Source: Hyphodiscus hymeniophilus
Taxonomy: Eukaryota > Ascomycota > Leotiomycetes > Helotiales > Hyphodiscaceae
Direction of reading: 5' to 3'
NCBI GenBank assembly: GCA_016508695.1
Contig: VNKQ01000006.1
Coordinates: forward strand, 1,612,001 to 1,676,000
DNA: 64,000 nt
Shown here: in pieces, positions 1 through 10,558 of the stretch
Layout: each line of letters opens with the position of its first letter
Position numbering within the stretch: position 1 is the stretch's first letter
The notes under the pieces: generated by a model
The model's database searches: none
What the model saw: the letters and a program-made list of their open reading frames with translations, nothing else
Told to the model about the DNA's origin: nothing
Position numbers and translations under genes: made by a program

Positions 1-369
1 CAGGGCAGTAGGACTATCAGAACGGAAGAGGCAGTTTGGATTGGACTGAAGGGTTTGAGAAGGTTAGCCGTCAATAACAAATGATGTTTTGACATTCCGA
101 ACACAATGGCTCTGGGCTCAAGCAAGATGTTATTACCAAGCCTCGATTTTCTGCATCAAAGACCGACCTGGGCCTGGGGCTGATGTGAGTATCTTGTGTG
201 GAAGTCTCATATGAGACCTTCCCCTCATGACAGACCTCCGAATGCCATATCGCCATATTAATCCTCTCAGACCTAGCATTTGTCTTCATTGTCCTTCGCG
301 ACACATGTCTTTCTTTCTCGTCCGTTCATTTTACATCTTCATGCGTATCGAACCCTTCCATTACCAGCC
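1..369. other. left-edge flank without a recognised gene
   Basis: This stretch is the 3' flank of the sirtuin gene. The short open frames here start and stop without any recognisable domain. No gene supported. Confidence 0.5.
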
Positions 370-1641
370 TCAGATTTTTGAATCCGTGTTCGCTTTCTCG
401 AGCATATTTTGAGGTAGCGTAACATTAAGATCTGCCTTTGTATCCACGGACGAAGCCACAACAGGATGCTCATTTTGTAGCCTCTCGTTTATTGCAGGCG
501 GTTCCTTTGTAAGTTGGACGGAGGCAGGTCTCCCCTCAATATTGCTTTCAATTTTTGAGGTCTCTGATGTTGAGATTAATGGTGTAGAAGATGGCTGGGC
601 TTTGGTAGAATCCGTATCCAACATGCTGTTGACTCGATCTGTATGGTCTTGAGACATCTTCAATGCCATATCCACCTCACCTGTCAATTTCTCGATCTCA
701 GCCTCCAGCAGTTCGTCCTTGGTCATGTTCTTTCTCTGCTCCAGCAATATTGCTGCTTCTTCCTCTTTAACTTTTCCTCCTACCTCCATCCAGAGAGCTT
801 CGAGCTCCTCTCTCCACCCTAATGCATCTGCCAGCTTCCTGACCCCCGAATCGCAATCACCCAGCTCAATTACATCGTCTGCACGACTACCAAGATCACC
901 CACAGTCTCTAAGTTGAATAGCACCCTGGGAACACCCTCCATTACAGCAAGTGGGAGACTTGCGAATGGCTGCACGCTCAAACTCGTTCCCATAACAATG
1001 ACCAGATCCGCCATGGCTGGCACGTGCCTATTCTGAAAGAAAGCTTCTGGCAGTGCTTCACCAAAGAAGACAATGTCTGGTTTGACCAAGCCATTACACT
1101 GTGGAACAAGACAGTGTGGGACCTCTCCTTCTAGAACTGCCTTCTTCATCAAATCATCTGGATACTCTGTCTTGCAATCAATGCAGCGTTGCGTTGCGAA
1201 ACTTCCATGTGCTTCCACTATTTGACTTCCAGGGACTCCAGCCCGCCGCTCTAGACAATCGATGTTTTGTGTGAACAGCATCTTCAGTAGACCCTTCTTA
1301 TGCAGTAGCGCAATAAATGCATGTGCAACGGTGGGTTGAAACTGGCCTGGATAAAGCTCTTTTGCCAAAACATAGAAGGGGTTTGGGTTGGTGCGAAAAT
1401 AGTCAATACTGAAGACTGCTTCTGCATAGGGAAGTTCAAGTCGGGCAAGGTTGGCGTACAGTCCTGTCTCTGGAGATCGAAAATCAGGGATTCCAGCCGA
1501 GGTAGAGATACCTGCGCCAGTCATGACAACGACATTCTGGGCTTTCTCTTTCTTTATGTACTCTGCGACAGCTTCGAGAGAGCGGGCACCAAGGGTAACA
1601 GGAGGGGTTTCCGGGTCGATCATGGAGTTTTCTTGTCCCAT
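370..1641 (-). CDS. hst2: NAD-dependent protein deacetylase, class I sirtuin (Hst2-like)
   Basis: Single-exon gene, 423 aa. Sirtuins remove acetyl groups from lysines of histones and other proteins, using NAD+ and releasing nicotinamide. The NAD-binding GAGIS...GIPDFRSP motif is at residues 42-56, TQNID at 124-128, the catalytic histidine in EAHGS is H145, and the structural zinc is held by Cys153, Cys156, Cys177 and Cys182. The second Rossmann half carries MGTSLSVQPF near residue 217. The catalytic core ends near residue 290; the remaining 130 residues are charged, low-complexity and probably disordered, as in fungal Hst2 proteins, which are mainly cytoplasmic. The start is the first in-frame ATG (complement of 1639-1641); a second Met six residues on is possible. 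Assignment to Hst2 rather than another class I sirtuin rests on the compact core close to the N-terminus and the long C-terminal tail. Confidence 0.93.
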   Translation of the reverse strand: MGQENSMIDPETPPVTLGARSLEAVAEYIKKEKAQNVVVMTGAGISTSAGIPDFRSPETGLYANLARLELPYAEAVFSIDYFRTNPNPFYVLAKELYPGQFQPTVAHAFIALLHKKGLLKMLFTQNIDCLERRAGVPGSQIVEAHGSFATQRCIDCKTEYPDDLMKKAVLEGEVPHCLVPQCNGLVKPDIVFFGEALPEAFFQNRHVPAMADLVIVMGTSLSVQPFASLPLAVMEGVPRVLFNLETVGDLGSRADDVIELGDCDSGVRKLADALGWREELEALWMEVGGKVKEEEAAILLEQRKNMTKDELLEAEIEKLTGEVDMALKMSQDHTDRVNSMLDTDSTKAQPSSTPLISTSETSKIESNIEGRPASVQLTKEPPAINERLQNEHPVVASSVDTKADLNVTLPQNMLEKANTDSKI

Positions 1642-2384
1642 GTTGAAGGTGTTGCCGGCAGAGCCAGGCGTCCTTTGTTGTTCAGTGGTGGGGTTTGTAT
1701 TGCGATAGTGATCAGAGTGTCAAGATGTCTGTTGGAACATCACTGTCAAAGAAGAGGCAGGACTGAAGATAGTAGACCTAGTTTCAAACGACGCCACAGC
1801 CTTATTGGGTTTATTCATAGGTAGCGTCGACCTTAGGCACCTTTCCGTAGATGTGTCGGTAAAAATCAGAAGGTCCTAGCGTGGTCCGATGTCATCCCGT
1901 CGCTTGAGCCCCGTATCACGTGTCCGGGTAAACTTAGTAGCGCGGATACTTCATTGCAAGGTAACCATGCTTCTATGTTAACCCTACAAACACCATGCGC
2001 AGGAATATCTGAACACTAGTATATAATAGAGTAGCCCGATGTTTCAAAAAGCTGCATTATCATTACTACATTTCTACTCGTTCTGCCCTTTCTTACATAA
2101 CCTAGCTTACCTAGTTTCTACATTTACAGCTTTAGAATACTTCTCTTCTTACTACCTACACAACCCTAGATCTGTGGAAGTTTGTAAATATCAGTGCAGA
2201 TTCATAGACTACGCTATCCGAGGATGACTCAGACAGAATTCCCAGTTGATATTTTACTACACCTTTTGCATACTTTACGATTAAGCATGATCAATGTTGA
2301 GTTGGCAAAATCGTGTTCTTCTAAAACCCAGTTGACAAGTTACACACAGCTGCTAGAATTCACTGGCAAGCTTAGCTCAGTCCT

Positions 2385-2556
2385 GAGTTGCTTTGATTAC
2401 TGCTTGTGAACGATAGTTCACAATTTGAACAAAGCTAGGCGAATTCTACCGTCAACCTCAGTTCAATTCCGAGTTGCCTTGATTGCTGCTTGTGAATAAC
2501 ACTTCAGAATTTGAACGAAGTTAAGCGAGTTCTACCGTCAAGCTGAGCTTGATTCT
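2385..2556. repeat. imperfect 86-bp tandem duplication
   Basis: Two copies begin with GAGTTGC at 2385 and 2471. Both share the blocks TTGATT, CTGCTTGTGAA, AATTTGAAC and TTCTACCGTCAA in the same order and spacing, with scattered substitutions. It is AT-rich and non-coding in all frames, and lies about 370 bp upstream of the SRA gene. Confidence 0.75.
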
Positions 2557-2790
2557 ACCGTTCCCTCAGCCATAACTTTTCAATAACAAAACTCTCAACC
2601 TACATTTACAGACTAATTGATCTTGGTTCTTCCCAAGACATCCTGACTTGTACACAGCAGAGAAACATCAGACATGTAAGATACAATCCTTGTCATTATT
2701 TGCTTGCGTTTTCAAATTGCGTCTTATGGTTTCACCTCGAAGAAGTATCTGGAGATATGTCTCACAGTACTCTTTCCGCCGTTTCTTCAT

Positions 2791-2820
2791 CGACATCTTT
2801 TGTATCGACATCTTTTGTAT
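2791..2820 (-). repeat. two copies of the minisatellite unit in inverse orientation
   Basis: CGACATCTTTTGTAT occurs twice head to tail (2791-2805 and 2806-2820) and is followed by CGACATT. Its reverse complement starts GATGTCG and has the same 15-bp period as the coding repeat at about 2993-3135. The two arrays could therefore pair in RNA or single-stranded DNA. It lies in the presumed 5' UTR or promoter of the SRA gene. Confidence 0.7.
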
Positions 2821-2924
2821 CGACATTAGCGTTATCTACTTTGCCAGCAGATCTAGAAATGAGCGTTCAATGCTAATAGTGCATTTCATCCAGCAGATTC
2901 CCGCCACTAGACCTACCCGCCACG

Positions 2925-4358
2925 ATGGAGGAAGAACTCTCCTTGTTTGTTGACTCAGGCAACGAACCCCTTGACCCTGTTCTTGACGAAGCTGATGTCG
3001 ATAAAGCTACTATCGATGGAGAAGATGTCGATAAAGCTACTGTCGATGGAGAAGATGTCGATGGAGAAGATGTCGATGGAGAAGATGTCGATGGAGAAGA
3101 TGTCGATAGAGAAGATGTCGATGAAGAAAATGTCGACAAGGATAACACTGACAAAGATGAGCAATTCGAAGCTCTTCTGGATAGCATCGTTTCGGACGAA
3201 ATCAAGACAACATCAATTTCTGACATCTGGAGCGCGATGGCTAGCCTTCAACAATCGGCCAAGGTTCTGGCAGTGAAGTTAAAGTCGCGAGATCCAGAAA
3301 AGATTGATGCAATTAACGATGGCTACTGGAAGGATTTGCAGAAGATGCTCTGGGCTTTCAGGAACATTAAGGAGGATATGAAGCTTCTGTTCGTATCTCC
3401 ACCTTGATCTCTTTTTCTGCAGACTTATTTTTTACAAGGCAGGAAAAGCAGGCTGTTGTGCAAGGAACACTACAAAAGTTGATCGCCGACCCGACGTTCA
3501 ATTTCCCTTCCGATTTTATAATGGTTGCAGAGTTTATGATGGAGAAATTCCAGGCTTTGAATTGGGGAAAGCCACTTGCAGTACCTCAGATTGACGATGA
3601 GAGCGATACTGAGAGCGAAGATGAGAAGCCTGCCAAGAAGAAACGGAAGACGTCTGCTACTACCCAGCCGCCTGTTACTTATCTCCCTCCACCCAATCAC
3701 CCAGTCTTCGGCGCCAATGGCATCATGCGTGGCATTTTGATAAGTCAGAAAGCCATCAAATCCTACAGCATCAGTAAAGAGTATACCAAGACGCCGTCGA
3801 CTGTTTTTGGAGCAAATGGCTTGAATGTTGGAGATGTACAAGCCTTTCCATTCTTTCCTTTCAAGTATTAAAACTAACTTTTTATAGTGGTGGCCAAGAC
3901 AACTCGCTGCCCTTCGCGACGGTGCTCATGGAAATTCGGTTGGAGGTATATCTGGCAACGAGAAAGATGGCTGCCGCTCTGTTGTTTTAAGCAAGGGTTA
4001 TGAAGATAGAGATATTGGGGACAGAATCCTATACTCAAGTGTTCTAAAAGAGACACTCGCGGCAGTTAGGATTGATTCAGGAACAAAAATGCTTCTGCGA
4101 AGCATAGAAAGTTCTATACCAATCAGGGTTTTAAGAGGCCATAGGACCAGTTGGGTTGGAGCACCACCGGTTGGACTTCGCTATGATGGTTTATACCAAG
4201 TTGTAAACTCAAAGGAAATTACAACGTTTGAGAAGGGCAAGGCAAAAGCCTACTGCCAGTTTGAGCTGGTTAGATTGGCTGGTCAAGCTCCAATCAACCG
4301 TGCCATTCCTTCTGCACAACAGGTGCGAGGATTCAACCAGATTAGTCAAGGATACTAG
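2925..4358 (+). CDS. SRA-YDG domain protein with acidic repeat N-terminus
   Basis: Three exons: 2925-3388, 3439-3835, 3888-4358; introns of 50 and 52 nt; 443 aa. The SRA-YDG fold (UHRF1, SUVH family) binds methylated or hemimethylated DNA. Here it fills about residues 276-430, from VFGANG through NVGDVWW, GGISGNEKDG, SVVLSKGYED, PIRVLRG and RYDGLY to YCQFELVRL. The motif order and the GYED and RYDG signatures are diagnostic. The N-terminus holds an Asp-Val-Asp-Gly-Glu repeat (residues about 23-70) from a 15-bp minisatellite, and a basic KKKRK stretch near residue 220 resembles a nuclear localisation signal. No SET, RING or HNH domain is present, so it could act as a reader only. A second VFGANG-like phrase precedes the domain (about residue 250). 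The start ATG has a good context (CCACGATGG). Inferred role: nuclear DNA-methylation reader, unproven. Confidence 0.82.
2991..3138 (+). repeat. in-frame 15-bp coding minisatellite
   Basis: GATGTCGATGGAGAA-type units encode Asp-Val-Asp-Gly-Glu. Two 30-bp higher-order units containing GATAAAGCTAC are followed by about five 15-bp units, then degenerate copies. The period is a multiple of three, so copy-number change keeps the reading frame. Confidence 0.9.
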
Positions 4359-4736
4359 ATACAATACAAAGCCCATTGAATTTCGAACAAAGATAACAAC
4401 ACAAATATCAAATCACGACTATTGACTACTACGCCAATACTACGTTACTTTGAAAACAATAATCTTACTTTCATATATAAATCTTTGATCGAGTCTTGTT
4501 TTGGCTAAGCCGATGGTAGGCGAGAGTAAGCATTGAAGATTACTCAAAAGATATATATATCCAGAGTATTTTGAGGATACCCTAATCATCCAGAATATTT
4601 CAGACATTAGGATATCCAGGCACTTGGTAGATATCCCAATCATTCAGGATACTTCAGACATTAGGATACTTGTGTAAATCAGGCTATTTTACATGTATCC
4701 CATTCATTCAAAATATTTGAGACAACTGGACCATCC
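4359..4736. other. AT-rich intergenic spacer between convergent genes
   Basis: Lies between the SRA gene and the sulfotransferase-like gene, which converge. Most of it is the imperfect repeat listed separately. No coding signal was seen. Confidence 0.5.
4579..4735. repeat. imperfect tandem repeat, about 55-64 bp period, three copies
   Basis: The phrase CCCWAWTCATYCARRATAYTT followed by AGACA recurs at about 4580, 4635 and 4699. The first two copies share CAGACATTAGGATA. The third is partial and overlaps the 3' end of the sulfotransferase-like gene. AT-rich, no open frame. Confidence 0.65.
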
Positions 4737-5651
4737 CTACCATCCAAAAGCCAGAATTCGCAATGTGATCAGAAGCACCGCCCAAAACAAGACCACAACC
4801 AAGGCAATCATTGCAAAATTTAACGCCACATTCGCCATCTGCATCTTGTTCCTCCACTTGGACCGTGAGACGAAATCGCTGTTGTCATTGACATGCGGAA
4901 ATTTCCGTCCATATGGCACGGCATTACCCAGAAACTCGCATAAGGGCCCCCAACCATCCTTCACCTGGAATTCCAGCAGTTTCTCTGGGGGTACCATACT
5001 TCTGACTTCATCATAATGCCTGAGGTAGATTTCCTTGCCCTTGCCAACAAAGTCGCCTTCGAAGAAGCAGTCAAAGAAGGTCTTCAACATGGGATAATAG
5101 AAACCCGCCCCCCAGCTGATGTACTGCAGCCATTGTATTTCCGGATCTGTGACACGCCAGAACACAGTTTTCAGTGTTGAGGCATGCCACGAATGCACGT
5201 CCCGAGTTGTGAGGATCACCTTGGCTTCAGGATATGCCTCGATGAGTTCTTTTGCAAAGGCACAACCTGGCCAGTCGCATATTGCTTGGCAGTGACCCAG
5301 CAGTTTGTCCCAGTCTTCGCGTGTGAATGCGGGTCCGTCGTTGTACTTTGCAGCAAAGGCGTCGCGCCACATGAGGGCATCCGGAGGGTTCTCAATGGAA
5401 GCAGACATCATGTGGTATGTGTCAACATAGCCGAGTTCTTTCATGGCTTCGCGCATGGCTGGAAAGCTTCTGTTAGTTGCATGGTCGGACGAAGGTGCAT
5501 ATGGAGACTGACAAGCTGTTCCTGTTCGACCAAGGCCCAAGATAAGCACCTTCATAGGTACGACACGGCGGCAGTACCGCCTATCGATGTCGGTGTCACT
5601 CGTGAAGACATCTGTGATAGGTTTGCTGGTATATTGACTTGAGAAGGCCAT
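4737..5651 (-). CDS. sulfotransferase-like P-loop protein with C-terminal membrane anchor
   Basis: Two exons: 5513-5651 and 4737-5458; 54-nt phase-1 intron; 286 aa. Splicing joins LGLGRTGTA directly to SMREAMKELGY, the usual start of the fungal sulfotransferase-like family (Sulfotransfer_4 type, often mislabelled NAD-dependent epimerase). The GLGRTGT loop (about residues 39-45) would bind the PAPS phosphate; VILTTRDVHSWHAS resembles the second PAPS-binding motif. The C-terminus is a hydrophobic segment of about 24 residues ending LRILAFGW, which fits a membrane anchor. Residues 1-32 are poorly conserved in type; translation may begin at the internal Met of VVPMKVLIL. The substrate is unknown. 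Family call is firm, actual sulfotransferase activity is not. Confidence 0.85.
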   Translation of the reverse strand: MAFSSQYTSKPITDVFTSDTDIDRRYCRRVVPMKVLILGLGRTGTACQSPYAPSSDHATNRSFPAMREAMKELGYVDTYHMMSASIENPPDALMWRDAFAAKYNDGPAFTREDWDKLLGHCQAICDWPGCAFAKELIEAYPEAKVILTTRDVHSWHASTLKTVFWRVTDPEIQWLQYISWGAGFYYPMLKTFFDCFFEGDFVGKGKEIYLRHYDEVRSMVPPEKLLEFQVKDGWGPLCEFLGNAVPYGRKFPHVNDNSDFVSRSKWRNKMQMANVALNFAMIALVVVLFWAVLLITLRILAFGW

Positions 5652-8008
5652 TGTGAATGAGTAGCATGAGTAGATGAGGTGAGTAAAATATTAAGTATCA
5701 AGAACGCAGTATGCAGGATCAATTGATATTCTCTTGAATCAACGAACGTGGTGCTATCAATCTTCTTTGAAAAGAGCGTACGTGCGGATACCCACACAGA
5801 ACTGTATAGAGAAACTATATGAAGAGAAGAAGCATGAGAAAATTGTCGAAAACTCGTTTCATGATGCGGCTCAGGGTACACTGTTATCCCCACCGATACT
5901 ATCTGCTGCCAAGAAGGAGGGCAACGCCAAGGCCCTAACGAAATCTATGGGACATTGGGAATAGATCATCATATACGCTCCCTGGTGCTCCCGTCCTGGG
6001 TGCCTCTTTGAGACTCTGGGAGAGACAGTAGACGGGGTGCTTGTGGGTTGCCATTTCGAGGTGACGTACTTCATGTGAGTGCGAGCGCCAAGGGGACAGT
6101 CCCGCTCCTTGTTGCATATTGACCCATGAGGATTGAGGAATGAGTAGACAAGAAAGCCAACGTCGCTAAGATAAGGAGGTGCAGCAAAGTAGTAATTAGT
6201 AACCAGTTAACACCCGAGACCCGCAGACCTGGCTGGACTGGACAACACGACTTTCGTTGCCAACCAAGTCCGGTAATCTTTGCATCTTGGCGGCAGGTCC
6301 AGAAGAACCAGCAGGTGGTACCTTGGCCAATAAGGGTAATGCGGCCTGGTGGGCCAGCATCTTGATGGCACGCGTAAGCGTTTAATCTCCCGAGAGACGT
6401 AACATTTGCAAAGCGGTTGTTCCTAGACCCGCAAAGCTTTCCAGATTAGACCAGACTGGAATGCAGAAAACATACGGAGTCAGCTATCCAGGTCTGGCAG
6501 AAACAACGATGGTCGGATAGTCGACGATGAGTACGCGGCCTTGGGCACGTGCTGGAACTAGTGGCGCCAGGTGGCTGTCGCTTAAGTTTACGGCCTGTTA
6601 TCCTTCCTATCCCTGAAGCGAAGAGCACTGGACTGGACCGCATCGGGGATATACAGCGAGAGGCAAATATAGGCAAATGTCAAATATCGGTCCCGAATCA
6701 ACTGCGGCAGCAGAGAACCTCCACAACGGAAGTCGGCAAGCATCAGATATCGCTTATCAGTATCACACGGCTTGAGAAGACAAGAGAAGAGGCGTGGGAC
6801 ACTAGGATGTGTGTGCTGCATCTGCATGGTTTGTGAATTGGAATATACCCACAGTAGTGAGTTTTACTGTGTATCATGAAGAATGGAGAGTTCTTGGCTG
6901 TCTTTCGTTTGGAGTTGCAGTTGGGCTCATCGCTAGGGAATCTACGCCCCATGGAGTTCATGATAAATAGACAGCGGGACTTCATCTAGCGATGCCCTTA
7001 TCTCAAGCGCCACCTAGCAGGAAGTGTCTTGCATCCTTACAATGGCCGACCTTATACCACGTTAGTGAATAAAGTCGTATCAGAAGGGGGCTTATTTGCG
7101 TCCTACAAGCGTTGAAATATCTCTAATATCTCCTTCTTAATTCAGAAACCACCCACCTGCTCGGTGATCCCTGACCCGAAATTCCGAGTATATCTTCCAC
7201 CATGCGCTTCAATATTCCCTTTAAATACAGTTGCGAAAACAAACACATCGGCATCCCGATTCCGTATCATCTCCAAATTCGAGGCCGTCGGAAGTGTTTC
7301 CGATGGGAAGAGTGTCTATCGTGTTTTCTTCTGATCCGAGTTGCACCAATCCTCTCGCAAGCCAAGGGCTTGGCTAATGCATGCAAGTAACGCTTTTCTC
7401 TCTCTCTCGTATCTCTCTTCTATAAGGGACAATTTTATTCTGGGGCTGCACCTCTTTATCAGGTACTGCTTGTTTGAATCTGCTTCCAAATACCTCTCGA
7501 TCATTTCTGATTGCTTCTGTGAGAACCCTCCCACCAGGCATTCACTGGCTCAATGATCTACCAAGAAATATGTCACACAGCATCACGCATGATTAGATAT
7601 TTCAGAGACTCAAAGCGAGAGATGGAGAAGCTAGCTTGGGATAGTCATTCCCCTGGAATTGCAAAAGCAGTGTGAAGCTTAGGTGGTATGTGATCATCGA
7701 ACGGTATTCCTGGGAATGGCACGCGAGGTGAGGAATAGGATTTGAAGAGGCTCCGGATCGATTGTAGTTTGTCATATCGTAATTAGCTGCCTGTGTTAGA
7801 AAGTAGTCCTGGATGGTAGTCTTTCCCTGTTATAGGACTACTACAGAGTTCGTTAATTGACCCAGACCGACCCCGATCATGAGTACCGCTCACGTGAATA
7901 CTAACTAAGGCAGCCTTGTACAAGTTTCTATAACAATCCCCATTCCTACTTCGACCCAAGTCAGCGTGCGACGAAGTGTCTTCAAATCTCATTTCGTCCG
8001 CTGCAAAT
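5652..8008. other. long intergenic region, no recognised gene
   Basis: About 2.4 kb. Open frames here are short and overlap on both strands without domain-like sequence. A pyrimidine-rich CT stretch lies at about 7391-7420. A CCAAT-type motif (GGCCAATAAGG) is at about 6325. No gene supported. Confidence 0.45.
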
Positions 8009-8501
8009 ATGGAATGGCTAATTGTTCTTTTTACTGCCGTTTTTATATTGACTCTGCTTCATCTGACTTCTCTTACCAACCTCTCAAACCTTTCAAGTGA
8101 ATGTATTAGTTTCTGGAACCATGATACCAGTACGCAAAATTCAGATAGCTTTAACTGGGATATTGCAAGTCTGCTCTAACCTTTCTAAACGGGTCGTCTC
8201 GTTGACCAATGCAGGTTGTCCCCTCGACGAATTTGACCTTCTGGCCATGCTACGAATCATTTCAATGCGCACGTCTCGACGTCCCACTAGATTGGAATAT
8301 CGCATCAGATGCTCGATGAGTAGCGGTAGCAGTGATAAATCTACCAGCCAAACTGCCCACCTGATTTACGATATGGCGGTCTTGTGTTCTGTTTATGACA
8401 GAGCCTTCGGACTACCTGGTCCGGGCTCTTCTGTGCCATTGGAGTTTGATGATGAGGCCTTGCTCAAGGTATTGAGAGCCGTCGCAAATACGAGGGGTTA
8501 G
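8009..8501 (+). CDS. hypothetical small protein with N-terminal hydrophobic segment
   Basis: Tentative two-exon gene: 8009-8168 and 8215-8501, 148 aa. A 46-nt intron (GTCTGC donor, TCTAAC and TTCTAAAC branch-like sequences, ATGCAG acceptor) joins the two frames in phase 1. The first residues MEWLIVLFTAVFILTLLHL form a signal peptide or anchor. The second exon has a leucine-rich helical stretch (DEFDLLAMLRIISMR), a serine-rich linker and an amphipathic end. I recognise no family. It converges with the MFS transporter gene, 128 bp away. The only support is the frame-preserving intron and sensible composition, so it may be spurious. Confidence 0.4.
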
Positions 8502-8629
8502 ATGTAGTAATTCATGCACGAAAACGCTGAAAATGCCGAACGCAGTGTCTTTCTGAACCGATTCAGATTCGACTCTCATCGCGCCCATATCTATAAACCT
8601 ATACAATCTTAAAACATCCTAAACACATG

Positions 8630-10558
8630 TCATGTCCTTTGTCTCCCCTCGCTTAACAACCCCTCCATCTCCACAGTCTCCTCCTCTCCATCCTGCTCGC
8701 CAGGCAGGAAAATCTCATGTCCACTCCCCTCATAAAGCAACATGGCAGTCGCGCAACCGGCGCCAGCCACACCAGCCGTAGCCCACCACGCAGCTCCCAC
8801 CACGTTTTTCTCCAATCCCGCTCCATACCACCATCCGGCGACAACTGGACCGATGGTTCGGAAGGCCGCCGAAACACTCTGGCCCATGCCGTGTACTGTT
8901 CCCAGGACAGAGGGGTGCGGAGAGCAGTTATTGAGTAAGATGATCGTGGCGGGAAGCGAGAAGGTACGTGCTGTGACTTGTAGGAGAAGGGTCAATGTGA
9001 TGCCGATCCAGATGAATATGCCTCCTGCCGGTGACGGAGCTGTGGATGAGGAAGGAAGGACGACCAGATACGGAGCGATTGCGTAGGCGACGGGGAAGAG
9101 GATGAGTGAGTAGCGGAATGAGCGTAATGTCCCTAGTCTGCCGTGGACAGCGGGGTAGAGGAATAGCTGGAGAGCCATTCCTAGCATCCCGAGGATTGAT
9201 GTGGCGACTCCAACTGTCGAGGCGGGCATTCCGAGGCCACCGGTAAAGCTGAATGGGAGGTGTGCTGTTGAGGGGAATGAGGCATCGCGGGGTGTGGAGA
9301 GGAAGAGTGACCATAGGTTTGTGAAGGACCCGAGGTGGAAATCGAAGAGGGCTATGTTTATGAGGGTAAAGATGACGTTGCGGGTGAATATTCTGTGGAA
9401 AGATAGCCTATGACTTGGGAGGACTCTTTCTTTGAACATGGCTTTTCTCTCGGGAGATGGTGGAGGGTATCCCTCTGCGTCGGTAGGTTCTGAGCTAAGC
9501 ATTGAATATTTGGTTGATGGCTTTGAGGAAGAGAATAGGGAGAACAGTTCTGAGCGGAGATGGATTCCTAGATCGAATTTATCTTTTCGGGTTTTGAGCG
9601 TTTCTTCGATTCCGAAGAATACGACTAAGGAAGTTATAGCAAGGAATATGGCGTTTAGAACTCCAGGAAGTGCATACGGGTATTTCTCGAGCCACGGCAT
9701 TCGGAATGCTGCATCTGGCCCGAAGAGACCTGGGAGAGTTTTCACAGGGTCGGCGAGTAGTCCTCCCATAACTGTGATTATCAATGCCACTCAATCATTG
9801 CTTTTCTTTGAGTTTTCCATACCTGGTCCAATTATCCCTGCAACATTGAAACTCATTGGTAAGAGTAAGAATGCTCTTGACTGATACTTCTTCTCCTTCG
9901 TGATTTCTGCGATCATGGTCCGTCTAAGTACCGCCAGTTAGCAGGATGTTACTTCGAAACTCTTTCTATCAACTCACATGATCCCCACAATTCCATTGAT
10001 CCCTCCCCCGAACGCCCTCCACAACGCAGCCTGCACAAACGTAGTCGCAAATCCATATCCCGCACAACTGATACCCGTTCCTAGCAATCCAACCAATAAA
10101 ACCAATTTTCTGCCCCCAGAGCTCGAATCCGCAACCTTGCCCCAGAGCATCGCGGTTGCAACTTGCGCGCCTGTAAAGCATCCTTGTAATATGCCCGCCT
10201 GGCTCGAAATGGCAGCATCAGAGAGTTCGGGATCAAATGATTTTAGTTGGTAGAACAGATATGCTTGTAGGGAAGCGACTTGAAGGAAATCGAAAAGGCG
10301 GCAAAGGAAGAGGATGAAGAGTTGGGATTTCCGGGGGAGGGAGAGCCATGTTACTGGCAGAGGTTTCCGAGTTGGAAAGGAATGAGCGACGATTGTGTTT
10401 TCTTCATCGATCCGATCTGTAACGGGGTCTTCTAACACGCTGAAGGAATTGGGCTCAGGCAGGGGCTCGTGGCTGCTGAGGGAGGGTCCGCTGCTGTGGT
10501 CTCTCGTCTGGACTTGAGGCATGGATGGATTCCGAGCATGCACTCGGGTGCTCGACAT
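8630..10558 (-). CDS. MFS transporter (DHA1 / YCR023C-ZIFL type)
   Basis: Three exons: 9978-10558, 9823-9923, 8630-9771; introns of 54 and 51 nt; 607 aa. A secondary transporter of the major facilitator superfamily with about twelve membrane segments. The first half shows RLFDFLQVASLQAYLFYQL, then LWGKVADSSSGGRK (the MFS loop 2-3 signature) and GGGINGIVGI. The small middle exon encodes RTMIAEITKEKKYQSRAF followed by NVAGIIGP, which matches the fungal YCR023C-like group closely and confirms both introns. A long charged loop (about residues 310-360) separates the halves. The last helices carry HGMGQSVSAAFRTIGPVVAG. Substrate unknown; relatives export drugs, metals or metabolites at the vacuolar or plasma membrane. 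The start ATG begins MSSTRVHARN; an upstream in-frame stretch is unlikely to be translated. Confidence 0.9.

Larger units (their letters stand above)
1642..2924. other. AT-rich intergenic region upstream of the SRA gene
   Basis: About 1.3 kb between the sirtuin start and the SRA gene start. It holds an imperfect 86-bp tandem duplication (2385-2556) and two antisense-oriented copies of the coding minisatellite unit (2791-2820). The open frames at 2039-2409 and 2648-2953 look random and AT-biased. No gene supported. Confidence 0.5.

Noticed and set aside
719..1824. Plus-strand open frames of 85-167 codons opposite the sirtuin gene
   Set aside because: They are antisense shadows of a well-conserved coding sequence and carry no domain of their own.
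2785..3138. Repeat array considered as a CRISPR or transposon end
   Set aside because: Units are contiguous with no spacers, are in frame inside a gene, and the organism is a fungus.
2873..3276. Ser/Thr- and Met/Lys-repeat proteins in the other frames of the minisatellite
   Set aside because: A 15-bp repeat keeps all frames open; only the DVDGE frame leads into a conserved domain.
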